From: a virus
DNA length: 45,295 nt
Virus record (IMG/VR): IMGVR_UViG_3300017991_000026
Location: 1 to 45,295 of that record
Strand: one strand, 5' to 3'
The notes beneath the pieces were generated by a model. That model saw only the letters and a list, made by a program, of their open reading frames with translations. It searched no databases and was not told where the DNA came from. Position numbers and translations under genes: made by a program. Shown piece after piece: positions 6,503 to 13,951 of the stretch (positions are counted from its first letter, which is position 1; the number at the start of each line of letters is the position of its first letter).

Positions 6503-6757
6503 ATGAAATCAAGAGTATCAATTCGGTTAGATCCAAAAATGGTAGGAGAGGCGTTTGCCCACACAGATGATGAAGCCCAGGCCGAAATGCTAAATGAAAT
6601 GGGCAAAGAATTGAAAGTGGTATGCGGCGGCGCCCCTGGCCCGCAATTGTGTGGTATATCTAATCGCCTAAACCCACAGGGGAAAGAGCTAATCCGGGAA
6701 TTACATGGATTTATAACTCTGCGGGAAGAGGGAGAGGAAAATGCTGGAAAAGATTAA
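6503..6757 (+). CDS. Hypothetical phage protein, 84 aa
   Basis: A strong AAGGAGGG lies 7 bp upstream of the ATG. Sequence such as QAEMLNEMGKEL and CGISNRLNPQGKELIREL is reminiscent of small conserved phage proteins of unknown role encoded beside recombination genes. There is no membrane segment. It heads the block 6503-9175 that holds the ATPase, HIRAN and SSB-like genes. Confidence 0.7.
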   Translation: MKSRVSIRLDPKMVGEAFAHTDDEAQAEMLNEMGKELKVVCGGAPGPQLCGISNRLNPQGKELIRELHGFITLREEGEENAGKD

Positions 6758-6980
6758 GTCCACGTTGGTTCGTCAAGTAATCTTAGATGCACAGCGTGGT
6801 ACTAGAAATTATGAGCTAGCTATATGTATCCATAAATTGGAGACTGTTCGGAACTCACTAAGAAGTATCCTGCACACTGTGACAGATGATTTCACTCATG
6901 TTGAAATTAACAGTATATTAGAAGAGTTAGAAAGGGAAGAGGATGACGAAGAAAATTTTATCAGAGATAGAAAAAGTTAA
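6741..6980 (+). CDS. Hypothetical helical protein, 79 aa
   Basis: The start lies within the last codons of the previous gene after GGGAGAGG. The product is helical, basic at the N terminus and strongly acidic at the C terminus (LEREEDDEENF). It overlaps the ATPase gene by 38 nt. No domain recognised; a small partner of the ATPase is possible. Confidence 0.65.
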   Translation: MLEKIKSTLVRQVILDAQRGTRNYELAICIHKLETVRNSLRSILHTVTDDFTHVEINSILEELEREEDDEENFIRDRKS

Positions 6981-7803
6981 AAAGTTCTATTCCGAGAACC
7001 CGCGAAATACGACTTTAAATGTGATCGTATTTGCCCCAATTAAAACGGGGAAGACTTCTCTGTTTAAAACTGCTCGTCGCCCAGTTTATATCGACTCATT
7101 TGACCCAGGTGGGACTAATGTCCTCCGCAAAGAAATCGAACGAGGAGAGGTTATCGTAAACACCCGATGGGAAGACGAAGATCCCTTTGCTCCGAGTGCT
7201 TTCCGAAAATGGGCTGACGATTTTAAGTATAAAAAATCCATAGGCTTTTTCGATCACGTTGGAACATACGGCCTGGACTCCATGACTACCTGGTCTCAGT
7301 GTATCATGAACGAAGTTGTAAAAGTTGCAGCCCAAAAGAAATCTACCCGGCTGATTGGGGGAACTCCTCAGCAGAATGACTGGATGCAGCAAATGAATCA
7401 CATCGAAAACTTCATGAGAATGTTCGTTTCCCTTCCCTGTGACAGCATCCTCACCGGGCATGAAGACCAACCGACGAAATATGATTCAGAAGGAAACCTC
7501 ATCTGGGAAGGTGACGTCGGATTGATGATCACCGGGAAGCTGAGAAATCGCGTTCCAGCATTATTCGATGAGATCTATAAGCTGGAAATTGACAATTACT
7601 CAACCGGCTCTCGCCGGCTCGTAATTGCCCCACGGAAAAAACTCCAGGTTGGTTCGCGCCTGGCCAGTGATGGAAAGTTAGATAAATTTGAACCTGCTGA
7701 TATAAAAGCGCTGCTGAAAAAGGTAGGGTTCCCGTCGGGGGATAAGTACAAATCTTTCAATGATATTCCAAATGAAGAGGAGGGAAAAGATGCCAAGTCT
7801 TGA
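6943..7803 (+). CDS. RecA-like phage P-loop ATPase (AAA_24/Sak4-type), 286 aa
   Basis: Walker A is APIKTGKT (about residues 31-38), followed by YIDSFDPGG, the usual second motif of phage AAA_24 ATPases. VGTYGLDSMT (about 102-111) is the Walker B strand. Members of this group (Sak4-like) support single-strand annealing or strand exchange with a partner ssDNA-binding protein. One is encoded 0.5 kb downstream and a Cas4-like nuclease upstream, so a three-part recombination module is likely. The start uses AGAGG and overlaps the preceding gene. Confidence 0.85.
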   Translation: MTKKILSEIEKVKKFYSENPRNTTLNVIVFAPIKTGKTSLFKTARRPVYIDSFDPGGTNVLRKEIERGEVIVNTRWEDEDPFAPSAFRKWADDFKYKKSIGFFDHVGTYGLDSMTTWSQCIMNEVVKVAAQKKSTRLIGGTPQQNDWMQQMNHIENFMRMFVSLPCDSILTGHEDQPTKYDSEGNLIWEGDVGLMITGKLRNRVPALFDEIYKLEIDNYSTGSRRLVIAPRKKLQVGSRLASDGKLDKFEPADIKALLKKVGFPSGDKYKSFNDIPNEEEGKDAKS

Positions 7804-7978
7804 TTTTGAAGTCTATTGTAAGAGCTGTGGTGCTGATCTACGCGACGATATTGATGTAAATGGGCTCATTGTTAAGGTAGAACCATGCTTTAAATGCATG
7901 TGTGATGAGTTTGATCGCGGTCTTATTGATGGTTACGAAGAAATTATGGAAAGGATTTTGAAGAAGAGAAAGCAATAG
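7790..7978 (+). CDS. Small zinc-finger protein, 62 aa
   Basis: The ATG at 7790 follows GAGGAGGG. An earlier in-frame opening at 7760 lies inside the ATPase gene. Cysteines form CKSC and CFKC(MC), a four-to-five Cys zinc site, followed by a charged helix. It overlaps the ATPase end by 14 nt. Function unknown. Confidence 0.68.
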   Translation: MPSLDFEVYCKSCGADLRDDIDVNGLIVKVEPCFKCMCDEFDRGLIDGYEEIMERILKKRKQ

Positions 7979-8007
7979 GTAGAAGAATAAAGAAAGGAGA
8001 AAAAACA

Positions 8008-8328
8008 ATGTTCCGATTAATCCGTCGGCTAAATGTCGTGGGACTGTATTTCCGCCCACCTGAAATCAAAACTGCTTTAATAGAAATGGAGGGAAAAACT
8101 TTATCATGCGAGATTGTAGCCGAGCCCGATAACAAACATGATGATTCTGCTCTTAAAGTAATCATTGACGATTCCAGAAAAATGTTCATCGGTTACATTC
8201 CCAAGGAAGTAAACCGCCTCGTCCGAACGGGGATTGAGAGCGGTATCTTAAGCCCTTCGGGTACCGTTGAAATCGAACGTGTCCCGAAGAAAATTTATTT
8301 AAATCTATTTAAAAGAGAGGAGAATTAA
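8008..8328 (+). CDS. HIRAN-domain protein, 106 aa
   Basis: Residues about 7-90 match the HIRAN fold: VVGLYFR at the start, CEIVAEPDNKHDDSAL in the middle and IGYIPKEVNRLV near the end. In host enzymes (HLTF/Rad5) HIRAN binds 3' DNA ends. Here it stands alone with no helicase fused to it. AAAGGAG precedes the ATG. It sits between the RecA-like ATPase and the ssDNA-binding protein, which suggests recognition of DNA ends or damage during phage recombination. Confidence 0.8.
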   Translation: MFRLIRRLNVVGLYFRPPEIKTALIEMEGKTLSCEIVAEPDNKHDDSALKVIIDDSRKMFIGYIPKEVNRLVRTGIESGILSPSGTVEIERVPKKIYLNLFKREEN

Positions 8329-8329
8329 A

Positions 8330-8767
8330 ATGAGTTTTCTACGAATTGACGATGATTTGGCAGAGTTTGTTGAAAATGCTGAAGAATTGATCGCTGCCCC
8401 GGCTGGCGAGTACACCGTTCAGTTCCTCGGTTTTGCCACCAACGAAGAAGGTGGGATTGAAATGACCAACAGGAATGGGGGAGCTTATCTCCGCCCAGAG
8501 TTTGAGATCGTGGATCATCCGGAAGAAGAGAACTTCAAATCATTCAGCGACTATATCGGCTTACCCAACGACGACATGAAGTTGAAGGCCAAGAAACAGG
8601 CCGCGTTCAAACTGAACTCATTCTGCAAAGCCTTCGGGATTGATCTGAAAAATGAGATCGACCCAGAGGAGTACATCGGCAACCGGGCAGAGGTGATTCT
8701 TTCCTGGAAAGATGATCCTGAATATGGAACACAGAATGGGGTTAAGAAGTTCCTGAAGCCGGCCTAA
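8330..8767 (+). CDS. ssDNA-binding protein (DUF669-like), 145 aa
   Basis: Length, the acidic start, and the pattern AGEYTVQFLGF...GAYLRPEFEI...KKQAAFKLNSFCKAFGI...YIGNRAEVIL match the DUF669 family of phage OB-fold ssDNA-binding proteins. GAGGAG precedes the ATG. It begins 2 bp after the HIRAN gene. Its codon use is more GC-rich than its neighbours, as expected for an abundant protein. A very stable 17-bp stem follows its stop. It probably works with the RecA-like ATPase. Confidence 0.8.
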   Translation: MSFLRIDDDLAEFVENAEELIAAPAGEYTVQFLGFATNEEGGIEMTNRNGGAYLRPEFEIVDHPEEENFKSFSDYIGLPNDDMKLKAKKQAAFKLNSFCKAFGIDLKNEIDPEEYIGNRAEVILSWKDDPEYGTQNGVKKFLKPA

Positions 8768-8775
8768 CCATTGAT

Positions 8776-8817
8776 TAATTGGTGTCGGTAGGTGCAAATC
8801 CCTACCGGCATCAATTA
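8776..8817 (+). other. 17-bp hairpin after the SSB-like gene, no T-run
   Basis: Bases 8776-8792 pair with 8801-8817 over 17 bp with two G-U pairs and an 8-nt loop (TGCAAATC). No T-run follows, so it is not a classic terminator. The loop and inner stem resemble a tRNA T-arm, but no other tRNA part is present. Likely an mRNA 3' stabiliser or processing site. Confidence 0.7.
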
Positions 8818-8839
8818 TCTAAATAAAAGGATATAAATT

Positions 8840-9175
8840 ATGTTTAAGGTCACTAAATCAGCAATGCGCCCGGCAAGCAAAGAACAGGAATGTTTTTATT
8901 GCCACCAACCAATAGGAGAGAATCATAAAGAAGATTGTGTTCTCATAAAAAAGAAAGTTAAGATACTTATGAGAGTAGTATATCTCAGAAGTGTACCTGC
9001 TTCTTGGAGCAGAAGTGAGATAGAATTTTATCTTAATGACTCTTCGTGGTGCGCCAATAATGCATTAGATGAGCTTAGTGAAATTTTCGACCGCGAAAAT
9101 GGAGAGTGTATGTGCAGTTCTTCTACATTTGACTATGTGAGCGAAGACTCAGAGCCTTTTCTAGAAGAGAATTAA
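8840..9175 (+). CDS. Conserved-type phage zinc-ribbon protein, 111 aa
   Basis: AAAGGA precedes the ATG. CFYC...HKEDCV near residues 18-33 forms a zinc knuckle. Next come KVKILMRVVYLRSVPASW and later SSWCANNALDEL, a pattern I associate with a widespread small phage protein encoded near replication genes. No function is known to me. Palindrome copy 5 follows 5 bp after the stop. Confidence 0.72.
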   Translation: MFKVTKSAMRPASKEQECFYCHQPIGENHKEDCVLIKKKVKILMRVVYLRSVPASWSRSEIEFYLNDSSWCANNALDELSEIFDRENGECMCSSSTFDYVSEDSEPFLEEN

Positions 9176-9179
9176 TAAT

Positions 9180-9192
9180 TTGTAATTTACAA
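9180..9192. repeat. Dispersed palindrome, copy 5 (perfect)
   Basis: TTGTAATTTACAA, 5 bp after the stop at 9175 and 22 bp before the ATG at 9215. Confidence 0.9.
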
Positions 9193-9214
9193 CTCTAAAT
9201 AAAGGAATTTAACT

Positions 9215-9439
9215 ATGACCGATCCAGTAATTCAACGACTAAATGTAGAAATAACTGATCCCGAGATCAGTAAATTTCTAAACTCCCTGGCCCATGGGCA
9301 GAGAAAGATCCTCATAACCGCGTTGTTAAAAATGGTAGTAGACGGAATAAAAATAGGCGGCTTTGACGTTCTTGCTCTAATCGTAGCTAAACACATGTCC
9401 ATCGGTGATCTTTATGGCCTGTCGATCTCAGATAAATAA
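9215..9439 (+). CDS. Hypothetical helical protein, 74 aa
   Basis: AAAGGAA lies upstream of the ATG. The protein is mainly amphipathic helix (residues about 20-65) with no membrane segment of normal length and no cysteines. It overlaps the next gene by 35 nt. It is first in the block that carries the ParB-methyltransferase gene. Function unknown. Confidence 0.65.
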   Translation: MTDPVIQRLNVEITDPEISKFLNSLAHGQRKILITALLKMVVDGIKIGGFDVLALIVAKHMSIGDLYGLSISDK

Positions 9440-9677
9440 ATCCCTAATCGAATTATCTTTCGAAGAGGGGCTTGCACTAATCCGTACTCTCCGCCAAACC
9501 CGTCGAGAACAAGCCGCTCCACGCCCTAAAAAAGTGAGCGTTAAAAAAAGCTCTTCTTCGAAGGGTAAATCGAAAAAATTAACCAAGTCTGAAAAGATCC
9601 TGTCTGCGGCAGAGAACCTCTCCAAAGAAGATCTTTTAAAAATGATAAATCAATTAAAGGAGAAAGGAAATAACTAA
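9405..9677 (+). CDS. Small basic protein with C-terminal helix motif, 90 aa
   Basis: The frame opens with GTG at 9405 or ATG at 9414 inside the previous gene, so translation is probably coupled; neither has a good ribosome site. The middle is very basic (RPKKVSVKKSSSSKGKSKK), fit for DNA binding. It ends NLSKEDLLKMINQLKEK, a looser version of the C-terminal helix in the 409, 3704 and 43615 products. Its stop shares a base with the start of the ParB-methyltransferase gene. Confidence 0.65.
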   Translation: MIFMACRSQINKSLIELSFEEGLALIRTLRQTRREQAAPRPKKVSVKKSSSSKGKSKKLTKSEKILSAAENLSKEDLLKMINQLKEKGNN

Positions 9678-11050
9678 TGAAAAAGGTCCTCCCCTCAATG
9701 CAGTCCGCAGTCAACGTCCCAATCGAAACTATTAAACTCTCTCAGTTAATCATCGGAGATCGTTTCCGCCGAGACCTGGGCAACTTAGAGATAATGGAAA
9801 ACTCTATCCGCGTTGACGGATTGATGAATCCTATAACCGTGCAGAAAAAAGACGGAGAATATCACCTGATTGCCGGTGGGCGGAGAACTTTGGCCATTCT
9901 CCACGGGTGTAAGAAAGACAAAATTAATCCAGATGATGTGAAGATTAAGGTTCGAGTATATGAAAACATCTCCGAAGAAGAGAAGGTCGTTCTTGAACTG
10001 GCCGAAAATCTCTACCGAAAGAACCTCACCTATAATGAGGATCTCGCGATTAAGGAAAAAGTCCACGCCTTTTTCACCGAGCGCTATGGTCTCGCTCAGC
10101 AGGGCGCCCACGTCGGCGGACACACACTGAAAGATACCGCTTCTCTTCTGGGAATGCCGGCTTCTTCTGTGGGAAACCTTCAGAAGGAACTCGAATTGGC
10201 TAAGTTAATGAAGTCCACTCCTGAAATCGACTGGTCTCAGTTCAAAAATAAATCCCAAGCCCTGAAAACAGTCAACCAGGTAAAGAAAATGGTGGCAGCC
10301 CGGGACGCCGCTAAGAAAGTAACTTCGGTCTCAAAAGAATCTCGGTTCAAAACCTTAGTCGACTCCTACCACATCTCAGACATGATGGAAGGAATGGCAG
10401 AACTTCAATCTCGATCCTTTGATTTCATTGAACTTGACACAGACTACGGTATTGACTTAGCTGATCGTCGGAAGCAAAGGGGCGGAACCCCATTTACTTA
10501 TACTCAAATTGATTCGGAAAATTATCCCAAGGTGAAAATAAAAGTCCTCTCCGAATGTGCTCGGCTCTTGAAGGACAACTCCTGGATCGTGAATTGGATT
10601 GCTTTTCAGTATCTCGAACGCGAAATTAAGTGGATGCGTGATCTGGGATTTAAAATGGTGGACATCCCTGGCATGTGGGTGAAGACTAACTCTTCTGGAG
10701 AAACAGCTTCACCGAAATATAACCTCGGCCCAAAGTGTGAGATCTTCATCTATGGTCGCAAGGGAAATGCTGAGCTTCAAAAGCAGGGTCGATCAAATGT
10801 CTTTGATTATCCCATGATTAAGTCCTCAGTCGAGCGTTATCATGACTGCCCGAAACCAGTAGAGCTTTATAAGGACGTTCTTGAGACCTTCGCGAAACCA
10901 GGTGATTCTGTTCTCGTTCCATGTGCTGGTAGTGGAAGCTCCATGATCGCTTCAGCCTTGCTCAATATGAACCCACTCGGCTTTGATCTCTCCCAAGATC
11001 ATAAGAATGGATATATTCTGTTACTGAATAAGTACGGAATCTCGGCATAG
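9677..11050 (+). CDS. ParB-like / DNA methyltransferase fusion, 457 aa
   Basis: The N-terminal 120 residues are a ParB/Srx-type domain with GGRRTLAI (about 67-74) and ENLYRKNL (about 110-117). A ParB-type helix-turn-helix follows (about 152-175). The C-terminal half is a beta-class methyltransferase: motif IV position DTDYGI (about 254-259), CPKPVEL (about 391-397) and the AdoMet motif VPCAGSGSS (about 414-422). Motif IV normally reads DPPY, so activity or specificity may be altered. Such fusions usually methylate phage DNA. The HTH makes it a candidate binder of the dispersed palindrome. Confidence 0.85.
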   Translation: MKKVLPSMQSAVNVPIETIKLSQLIIGDRFRRDLGNLEIMENSIRVDGLMNPITVQKKDGEYHLIAGGRRTLAILHGCKKDKINPDDVKIKVRVYENISEEEKVVLELAENLYRKNLTYNEDLAIKEKVHAFFTERYGLAQQGAHVGGHTLKDTASLLGMPASSVGNLQKELELAKLMKSTPEIDWSQFKNKSQALKTVNQVKKMVAARDAAKKVTSVSKESRFKTLVDSYHISDMMEGMAELQSRSFDFIELDTDYGIDLADRRKQRGGTPFTYTQIDSENYPKVKIKVLSECARLLKDNSWIVNWIAFQYLEREIKWMRDLGFKMVDIPGMWVKTNSSGETASPKYNLGPKCEIFIYGRKGNAELQKQGRSNVFDYPMIKSSVERYHDCPKPVELYKDVLETFAKPGDSVLVPCAGSGSSMIASALLNMNPLGFDLSQDHKNGYILLLNKYGISA

Positions 11051-11052
11051 AG

Positions 11053-11065
11053 TTGTAAATTACAA
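11053..11065. repeat. Dispersed palindrome, copy 6 (perfect)
   Basis: TTGTAAATTACAA, 3 bp after the methyltransferase stop and 13 bp before the ATG at 11079. Confidence 0.9.
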
Positions 11066-11078
11066 ATTAGGGGAAATT

Positions 11079-11300
11079 ATGAGCAAAATCATTGAACTGA
11101 AAAATCGTTCCAAATCCTTTATAGAAATAGCTCGGCGCTGCCCATCATTATTCCAGGACGATCATCTTGATTATTGCTCAGCTACTGATGATGGAACTGG
11201 TGATTATAAACTATGCGAAGTCAACAACTGTCCTTTTCTGTACTGGCTAAGACTATTACATGAAAAGGAAATAAGTGTAGGTACTCTTTATGAATCTTAA
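11079..11300 (+). CDS. Small Cys-rich protein, 73 aa
   Basis: A weak GGGGAAA site precedes the ATG. Cysteines follow C-x12-C-x12-C-x4-CP (residues about 20-52), the same order as two tandem modules in the 17368-18042 product, which suggests a shared metal-binding unit. The end overlaps the polymerase start by 11 nt, so expression is coupled. Function unknown. Confidence 0.65.
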   Translation: MSKIIELKNRSKSFIEIARRCPSLFQDDHLDYCSATDDGTGDYKLCEVNNCPFLYWLRLLHEKEISVGTLYES

Positions 11301-13809
11301 TCCTCTTAGCGCCCGAACCTTTGTCCCACCCGAAGGTCCAACCACGGCCAAGTTTGTCTTCATTGGCGAACAACCGGGACGCCAGGAAATTGCCACTGCC
11401 CGACGTCGTCCTTTTATCGGCCCAGCCGGACAAGAACTCCGAAACATCCTGACGAAAATGAGCATCCATCCAGACAATTGCTACTTCACCAATGTAATAA
11501 AAGACTTGGATAGACCTCTTGTTCACTATTTCGTCAAGGACGGAAAATATGATCCCGAATGGACAGAGAAAGGAAAAGTTTATCTCGACACTCTTCGAGA
11601 GGAACTCTCATCTCTAGACGCAGAAGTCTTAATCCCCCTTGGTAATATTGGCCTCTGTGCCCTTACTTCCCGTTACGGAATTGAGTCTTGGGCTGGATCA
11701 ATATTGAATTCGACTCTAATCAAGGGAAAGAAAGTTGTTGCAACTCTCCATCCATCGACCGTGATCCGTGGAGTATTCACCAACCGTCGATTAATCATGT
11801 TCGATATTCTCCGTGCTAAAGACATAATCTTTGGCACTTATGTCCCAACCGAGAGGGAGATCTTAATTGCTCCCTCTTATCTTGAAGTCGAAAAATTTCT
11901 CCAATATTGTTTTCAGACTGGAAAATCCGGCTCCCACGTTGCCTACGACATCGAAATTATGGGAAGTGGGACAGAGAAACAAGTTTCGTGTATTTCCTTC
12001 TCCATAAATATGCGCTCCATGTCCATTCCCTTCTGTCGTGGAACTGAACCAATCTTCTCATCAACCGAGGAGTACAACATCTGGTGCCAGATCAACATGA
12101 TCCTTGAAGATGAAGAAATAAAAAAGGTGGGTCAAAATCTTGCCTTTGATTCTCATTTTCTTCTCCGCCGATACGGAATCAAAACTCGCAACATGGAAGA
12201 TACTATGATCGCGCAGAATGTGATCTCTCCTGATTACCCAAAGGGCTTAGATTTTATTACTCGAATTTGGACAGATCATCCTTATTACAAAAAGGACGGG
12301 AAGGATTTCTTTGCTGGAGCATCATCTGATCTGGAGAACTTTTGGAAATATAACGCTACTGATTCAATTATCTGCGACGAAGTCTGGCCGAAACAAGAAC
12401 ATACTATAAAAGAAATGGGAAACCGAGACGTCTATCTTGAACAGCGCAAACTAATCCCTCCCTGCACCTACATGATGGAGCGTGGGATTAAGGTAGATAT
12501 TGAGCGCTTAGTCTCAGCAGGCGATAAATTCCAAGAAGACGAGGAGAAATATCGAGGTCAACTGGAAGAGTTAGTAACTGCTCGGTGCCAAAAAGCCAAT
12601 GACGATATGAGCTGGTACACCAGAAAGATGGCTTCGTCTTCGAAGCAATTGAAAATCTATTTCCACGAAATCTGCCATGCCCCAACGTATAAAACTCTTC
12701 AGAAAAAAATTGGCTTCGATGACATCGTACTAAAGAGGTTAATTCGAAAGGGATTCCAGGAGGCTCATTTAATCCAAGAGATCCGACGTGTTAGAAAGCT
12801 CCGATCAACCTACACTAATCTTGATAAAATCGACGATGATAGTCGTATGAGATGCTCCTATAATCCTGCTGGTACCAGGTTTTCTCGTCTCTCCTCTTCT
12901 GCTTCTCTCTTCGGTAAGGGAATGAACATGCAGAATTGGCCACACGAATTGCTCTCATATCTCGTCCCTGATGAGGGCTATATCTATTACTCTCCCGATC
13001 TCTCACAGGCTGAGAACCGTATCGTCGCCTACGTCGCAGGTTGTCAACCAATGATCGATGCCTTCGAGACTGGGAGGGACGTTCACTCTCGTACAGCCGC
13101 ACTTATCTTAGGCATCAATGAAGATGAAGTCTCTCGTGAAAAAGGCTCCTCACCTTGGCGATCCATGCAAGGGAAGTCTCAACGCGATGAAGGAAAAACT
13201 GCCAATCATGGATTAAATTATGATCTTGGTTATCGCTCTTTCGCTCTTCGTAATGAAATGCAAGAGACAGATGCGAAGAGAATAGTCAATCTCTATCATT
13301 ACGTTTATCCCGAAGTCCGCCAGGTCTTCCATAATTACATAAAAGAATCACTACGCAAGTCTCGAACTGTTACAAATTTAATGGGTCGAAAGACAGTATT
13401 CCATGGTCGCCTCGATGATATGACGTTTAAAGAAGCTTACTCTTGCATTCCACAGGGAACAGTGGGAGATATAATGAACAAGGTCATCAACAGAATCTAC
13501 TACAATCAGAAGTTATTTGGCCCAGTAGAACTCCTCAACCAGCTCCATGATTCTCTGGGCTTTCAGATTCCAATCTCTGTTGGCTGGCAATACCACGCTA
13601 TGGCACTGAAGGAAATTAAAAAATATTTTGAGATTGAACTAACCACTCACGCCGGTCGAACCTTTACGATCCCAATTGACTACTCCATTTCTCTCACGTT
13701 GAACAAGGAAGATGGAGAAGAGATAAAGGCTAAGGATTTTCCAAATGATTTAACTGTTTTGGCTAAAAGATTGGAGGGAATTTATAATGGACTTAAGAAA
13801 CGAGTATGA
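11290..13809 (+). CDS. Uracil-DNA glycosylase / 3'-5' exonuclease / family A DNA polymerase fusion, 839 aa
   Basis: Residues about 15-175 are a family 4/SPO1-type uracil-DNA glycosylase (GEQPGRQE near 26, RPFIGPAGQ near 40, HPSTVIRG near 154) without the N-terminal Fe-S cysteines. A DnaQ-like exonuclease follows (YDIEI near 219, GQNLAFDSHF near 281, YNATD near 354). The polymerase has motif A DLSQAENR (about 570), motif B R-x3-K-x3-HG (about 632-641) and motif C LHDSL (about 752). The O-helix position equal to Phe762 of E. coli Pol I is His. Motif C has HDS instead of HDE. This is the replicative polymerase, with built-in uracil sensing or removal. Confidence 0.93.
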   Translation: MNLNPLSARTFVPPEGPTTAKFVFIGEQPGRQEIATARRRPFIGPAGQELRNILTKMSIHPDNCYFTNVIKDLDRPLVHYFVKDGKYDPEWTEKGKVYLDTLREELSSLDAEVLIPLGNIGLCALTSRYGIESWAGSILNSTLIKGKKVVATLHPSTVIRGVFTNRRLIMFDILRAKDIIFGTYVPTEREILIAPSYLEVEKFLQYCFQTGKSGSHVAYDIEIMGSGTEKQVSCISFSINMRSMSIPFCRGTEPIFSSTEEYNIWCQINMILEDEEIKKVGQNLAFDSHFLLRRYGIKTRNMEDTMIAQNVISPDYPKGLDFITRIWTDHPYYKKDGKDFFAGASSDLENFWKYNATDSIICDEVWPKQEHTIKEMGNRDVYLEQRKLIPPCTYMMERGIKVDIERLVSAGDKFQEDEEKYRGQLEELVTARCQKANDDMSWYTRKMASSSKQLKIYFHEICHAPTYKTLQKKIGFDDIVLKRLIRKGFQEAHLIQEIRRVRKLRSTYTNLDKIDDDSRMRCSYNPAGTRFSRLSSSASLFGKGMNMQNWPHELLSYLVPDEGYIYYSPDLSQAENRIVAYVAGCQPMIDAFETGRDVHSRTAALILGINEDEVSREKGSSPWRSMQGKSQRDEGKTANHGLNYDLGYRSFALRNEMQETDAKRIVNLYHYVYPEVRQVFHNYIKESLRKSRTVTNLMGRKTVFHGRLDDMTFKEAYSCIPQGTVGDIMNKVINRIYYNQKLFGPVELLNQLHDSLGFQIPISVGWQYHAMALKEIKKYFEIELTTHAGRTFTIPIDYSISLTLNKEDGEEIKAKDFPNDLTVLAKRLEGIYNGLKKRV

Positions 13810-13951
13810 ATATGTTGTGGTAACAAATAATCACGGAATCGTATCTGCTACTCTGGTGCCGGAATTATCTGATGCCATTGCCTGTAAAAACTTAGAACAA
13901 TCAGATATAAAAACCTATATAGGAAGAATAGAGTGGATAAAAAATGCGTAA
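13787..13951 (+). CDS. Hypothetical small protein, 54 aa
   Basis: The ATG at 13787 overlaps the end of the polymerase gene, with TGGAGGG upstream. Translation begins MDLRNEYEYVVVTNNHG and ends EWIKNA. It is beta then helix with no cysteine pairs. Its last codons overlap the helicase start. The strong ribosome site and coupling at both sides argue that it is real despite its size. No function assigned. Confidence 0.6.
   Translation: MDLRNEYEYVVVTNNHGIVSATLVPELSDAIACKNLEQSDIKTYIGRIEWIKNA

Noticed and set aside
8776-8817. Possible tRNA fragment (T-arm-like loop TGCAAATC)
   Set aside because: The stem is 17 bp long and continuous; no D-arm, anticodon arm or CCA-type end is present. Kept as a hairpin.
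9785-10123. 112-residue open frame on the - strand opposite the ParB-methyltransferase gene
   Set aside because: The ParB motifs on the + strand are clear, and no - strand genes exist elsewhere in the left arm.
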